Shown: one piece after another, positions 4,987 through 6,421 of the stretch
Position numbering within the stretch: position 1 is the first letter of the stretch
Layout of the letters: every line of letters begins with the position of its first letter
The notes under the pieces: generated by a model
What the model saw: the letters and a program-made list of their open reading frames with translations, nothing else
Told to the model about the DNA's origin: nothing
Databases searched by the model: none
Assembly: GCA_934647145.1 (NCBI GenBank)
Contig: CAKUFB010000159.1
Location: 1 to 6,421, forward strand
Direction of reading: 5' to 3'
DNA length: 6,421 bases
Origin: an uncultured Clostridia bacterium
Lineage (GTDB): Bacteria > Bacillota > Clostridia > Christensenellales > Aristaeellaceae
Position numbers and translations under genes: made by a program

Positions 4987-5946
4987 TCAGTCCTCCAGGA
5001 AAAGCTCCGCGCCGAAGCGCTCGGCCAACGCCTGCGCCTCCCGCGTGGGCAGCAGGAAGGTGGCGGTGGAAAGGAAGTCGGCCAGCGCCGAGTCGGCGCA
5101 CACGACGGTGGACTGCAGGTGGAGATTGGCGGGGCGGAGCGTGTCCGGGTCGATCAGGTGATGATAGCGCACGCCGTCGATCTCGACCCAGCGCTGGTAT
5201 CCGCCGCTGGACACGGCCGCGCAGGAGGTCAGGCGCAGCACCCGCACGCAGTCGCCGGCATTCTCCGACCGGGGGTCGCGCACGCCGACGCTCCAGGCGC
5301 TGCGCCCGTCGAGCGGCGCGAGTCCGCAGACGATATTGCCGCCGCCGTTGAGCAGGTAGTGCGGCAAAAGCCCGTCCAGCAGCCGCGCCGCGCGCGCCAT
5401 CGCCCAGCCCTTGGCCACTGCGCCCAGGTCGAGCCGCATCTCGGGGTCGCCCAGGCGGATAACGCCCGCCTCCGCGTCCACCGTGATCAGGCCGCAGTCC
5501 ATGTGCCCGGCGGCCTCGCGCAGCGCCTCGTCCGAGGGCAGCGCGCCGGTCTCGCGGGTCTCGTGCCACAGGGCCAGCACGCTGCCCATCGCCGGGTTGA
5601 ACGCGCCGCACGCCTCGTGCCAGGCGAGCGACTGCTCCAGCAGCTCGATCAGCTCGCGCTCCGCCCGCACGGCCCGTCCGCCCGCCTGATTGACCGCCCA
5701 CGCACCCTCGACGCCCTCGTGCGGCTCATAGACGTCGAATACCGCGTCCAGGCGCGCGAGCAGCGCGTAGACCGCGTCGGCCGCCCGGTCAAACTCGTCC
5801 TGACCGGTCGCGTAGGCGGTCAGAGAAATCTGCGTGTCGAACAGGTCTGTCCACACGACCGAAAATGCCCGCGCCTCGCGCCGCGCGCAGCCGCACAGCA
5901 GCAGGCAGGCGCCCAGCAGCAGCGCAAAAAGCCCGTGTTTTCGCAT
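4987..5946 (-). CDS. apbE: FAD:protein FMN transferase, ApbE family lipoprotein
   Basis: A 319-residue protein in the usual ApbE size range. The enzyme transfers FMN from FAD to a Thr or Ser of partner proteins, acting outside the membrane. The N-terminus has MRKHG, a hydrophobic stretch (about 7-19) and the lipobox L17-C18-G19-C20, so it should be lipid-anchored at C20. Family motifs: DLGAVAKGWA (173-182), LLNGGGNI (198-205), SSGGYQRW (246-253), YHHLIDPDT (261-269) and ADSALADFLSTATFLL (284-299), which supplies the metal-binding Asp and Ser/Thr positions. Start set at 5946, not the in-frame ATG at 5952, because the Shine-Dalgarno GAGGT (5957-5953) touches the latter but is 6 bases from the former. 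The gene is transcribed from a near-consensus promoter and is divergent from a NusG-domain-II gene, a common partner in Firmicutes. No flavinylation target is visible in the window. Confidence 0.95.
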   Translation of the reverse strand: MRKHGLFALLLGACLLLCGCARREARAFSVVWTDLFDTQISLTAYATGQDEFDRAADAVYALLARLDAVFDVYEPHEGVEGAWAVNQAGGRAVRAERELIELLEQSLAWHEACGAFNPAMGSVLALWHETRETGALPSDEALREAAGHMDCGLITVDAEAGVIRLGDPEMRLDLGAVAKGWAMARAARLLDGLLPHYLLNGGGNIVCGLAPLDGRSAWSVGVRDPRSENAGDCVRVLRLTSCAAVSSGGYQRWVEIDGVRYHHLIDPDTLRPANLHLQSTVVCADSALADFLSTATFLLPTREAQALAERFGAELFLED

Positions 5947-5952
5947 GCTCAT

Positions 5953-5957
5953 ACCTC
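5953..5957 (-). promoter_or_regulatory. Shine-Dalgarno site deciding the apbE start
   Basis: On the minus strand, TTGAGGT is followed by ATGAGCATG. GAGGT has zero spacing to the first ATG (5952) and 6 bases to the second (5946), so the second is preferred; the choice changes the protein by two residues only. Confidence 0.7.
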
Positions 5958-6003
5958 AATCACAGAACAGGTCGCCGGAGACGCGCCGCGCCCCCGCCTA
6001 CAA

Positions 6004-6032
6004 AGCATAGCAATCTTCGCTTGCGTTGTCAA
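6004..6032 (-). promoter_or_regulatory. apbE: Sigma-A type promoter of apbE
   Basis: On the minus strand, -35 TTGACA (6032-6027, six of six consensus bases), a 17-base spacer, and -10 TATGCT (6009-6004, four of six). The predicted transcript start near 5997 leaves a leader of about 50 bases before the apbE start. This is the best promoter match I found in the window. Confidence 0.8.
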
Positions 6033-6054
6033 GCCATTCGGTATAAAATAGAAG
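6021..6054 (+). promoter_or_regulatory. Probable promoter of the NusG-domain-II gene, overlapping the apbE promoter
   Basis: TATAAAATA (6042-6050) is the only AT-rich -10-like block upstream of the gene. TAAAAT (6044-6049) with TTGCGT (6021-6026) gives a 17-base spacer but a weak -35. Alternatively TTGTCA (6026-6031, five of six) pairs at 17 bases with TAGAAG (6049-6054). Either arrangement overlaps the -35 of the apbE promoter. Confidence 0.5.
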
Positions 6055-6080
6055 AGACATGCCTGAAAGGGGAGGATCGA

Positions 6081-6421
6081 ATGCGGCGGGCGGACGGGCT
6101 TCTGGCGCTGGGGGTGACGCTTCTGGCGCTGACGCTGGCGCTTTTTTGGCTGTCGCCGCGCAGGGAGGCGGACTGCGCCGTGCTGACGGTGAACGGGCGG
6201 TGTGAAGCGAGACTGCCGCTTTCCGAGGCGGGCGAGTTTACCTGGCGGGACGGAGACTCCTTCCTGACCGTGCGGGTGGAGGACGGGAGCGCGCGCATAC
6301 TGGCCTCCTCCTGTCCCGATCAGACCTGCGTACACAGGGGCGCCATCTCGCGGGGCGGCGAGACGGCGGTCTGCCTGCCCAACCGCGCGGTGCTCTCCCT
6401 GACGCTGGAAAACCAATCGGA
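6081..6421 (+). CDS. NusG domain II-containing membrane-anchored protein, 3' end cut by the window
   Basis: ATG 6081 follows GGGGAGG (6069-6075) with 5 bases between. 113 codons are visible with no stop, so the gene runs off the window; family members are about 110-140 residues, so little is missing. Residues 7-24 are a hydrophobic membrane segment after MRRAD, and the rest (about 26 onward) should lie outside the membrane. The domain signature is clear: SSCPDQTCVHRGAISRGGE (76-94) and VCLPNR (97-102), with C78, C83 and C98. In Firmicutes, proteins of this type often sit next to apbE and quinone or Rnf-related membrane genes and are thought to belong to extracytoplasmic redox systems; the precise function is not established. 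The divergent apbE next door supports that context. It is not the transcription factor NusG. Confidence 0.9.
   Translation, partial: MRRADGLLALGVTLLALTLALFWLSPRREADCAVLTVNGRCEARLPLSEAGEFTWRDGDSFLTVRVEDGSARILASSCPDQTCVHRGAISRGGETAVCLPNRAVLSLTLENQS

Noticed and set aside
4712..5161. Plus-strand frame across the hairpin array
   Set aside because: No ribosome binding site or family signal, and it runs antisense into the 3' end of apbE; the palindromic repeats explain the lack of stops.
4984..6051. Long plus-strand open frame opposite apbE
   Set aside because: It is the antisense shadow of apbE in GC-rich DNA: low-complexity, Arg/Gln/Val-rich product, no family likeness, while the minus strand has a full set of ApbE motifs.

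Overview
The window is GC-rich DNA with compact, closely spaced genes. It carries good Shine-Dalgarno sites, a clostridial-type NagA, an ApbE lipoprotein and a small membrane-anchored NusG-domain-II protein. Together these point to a high-GC anaerobic Firmicute of the Clostridia (a Christensenellales- or Oscillospirales-like gut lineage is plausible). That placement is inferred from gene types; no rRNA or other marker gene is present.

Bases 1-4586 are a rightward amino-sugar locus. In order: the last 54 codons of a glucosamine-6-phosphate deaminase (NagB family), a Gfo/Idh/MocA oxidoreductase (172-1182), a 264-bp repeat-rich gap, a second Gfo/Idh/MocA protein (1447-2514), N-acetylglucosamine-6-phosphate deacetylase NagA (2523-3692) and a third, shorter Gfo/Idh/MocA protein (3705-4586). 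Except at the repeat gap, genes are 5 to 12 bases apart and probably translationally coupled. NagA and NagB would turn GlcNAc-6-phosphate into fructose-6-phosphate, acetate and ammonia. The three mutually different NAD(P)-type sugar oxidoreductases suggest that the natural substrate is a modified amino sugar or glycoside that must be oxidised, epimerised or cleaved before entering the Nag steps. The substrate cannot be read from the window, which contains no transporter, kinase or regulator of the locus.

Bases 4587-4986 lie between convergent genes and hold no gene. They are a dense array of short hairpins with two copies of a 66-bp unit built on the palindrome GGCCGC-N11-GCGGCC. A third, inverted copy lies in the gap upstream of the second oxidoreductase. 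The 26-base core is identical in all three, so this is a dispersed REP-like family. A separate hairpin element forms the end of the first oxidoreductase gene, with the stop codon in its loop.

Bases 4987-6421 are a second functional block: apbE (FAD:protein FMN transferase, leftward) and a divergent NusG-domain-II gene (rightward, cut by the window end). Their 134-bp spacer contains a near-consensus sigma-A promoter for apbE (TTGACA-17-TATGCT) and an overlapping promoter-like region for the other gene. This pair is typical of extracytoplasmic flavin or electron-transfer loci in Firmicutes and looks unrelated to the amino-sugar genes.
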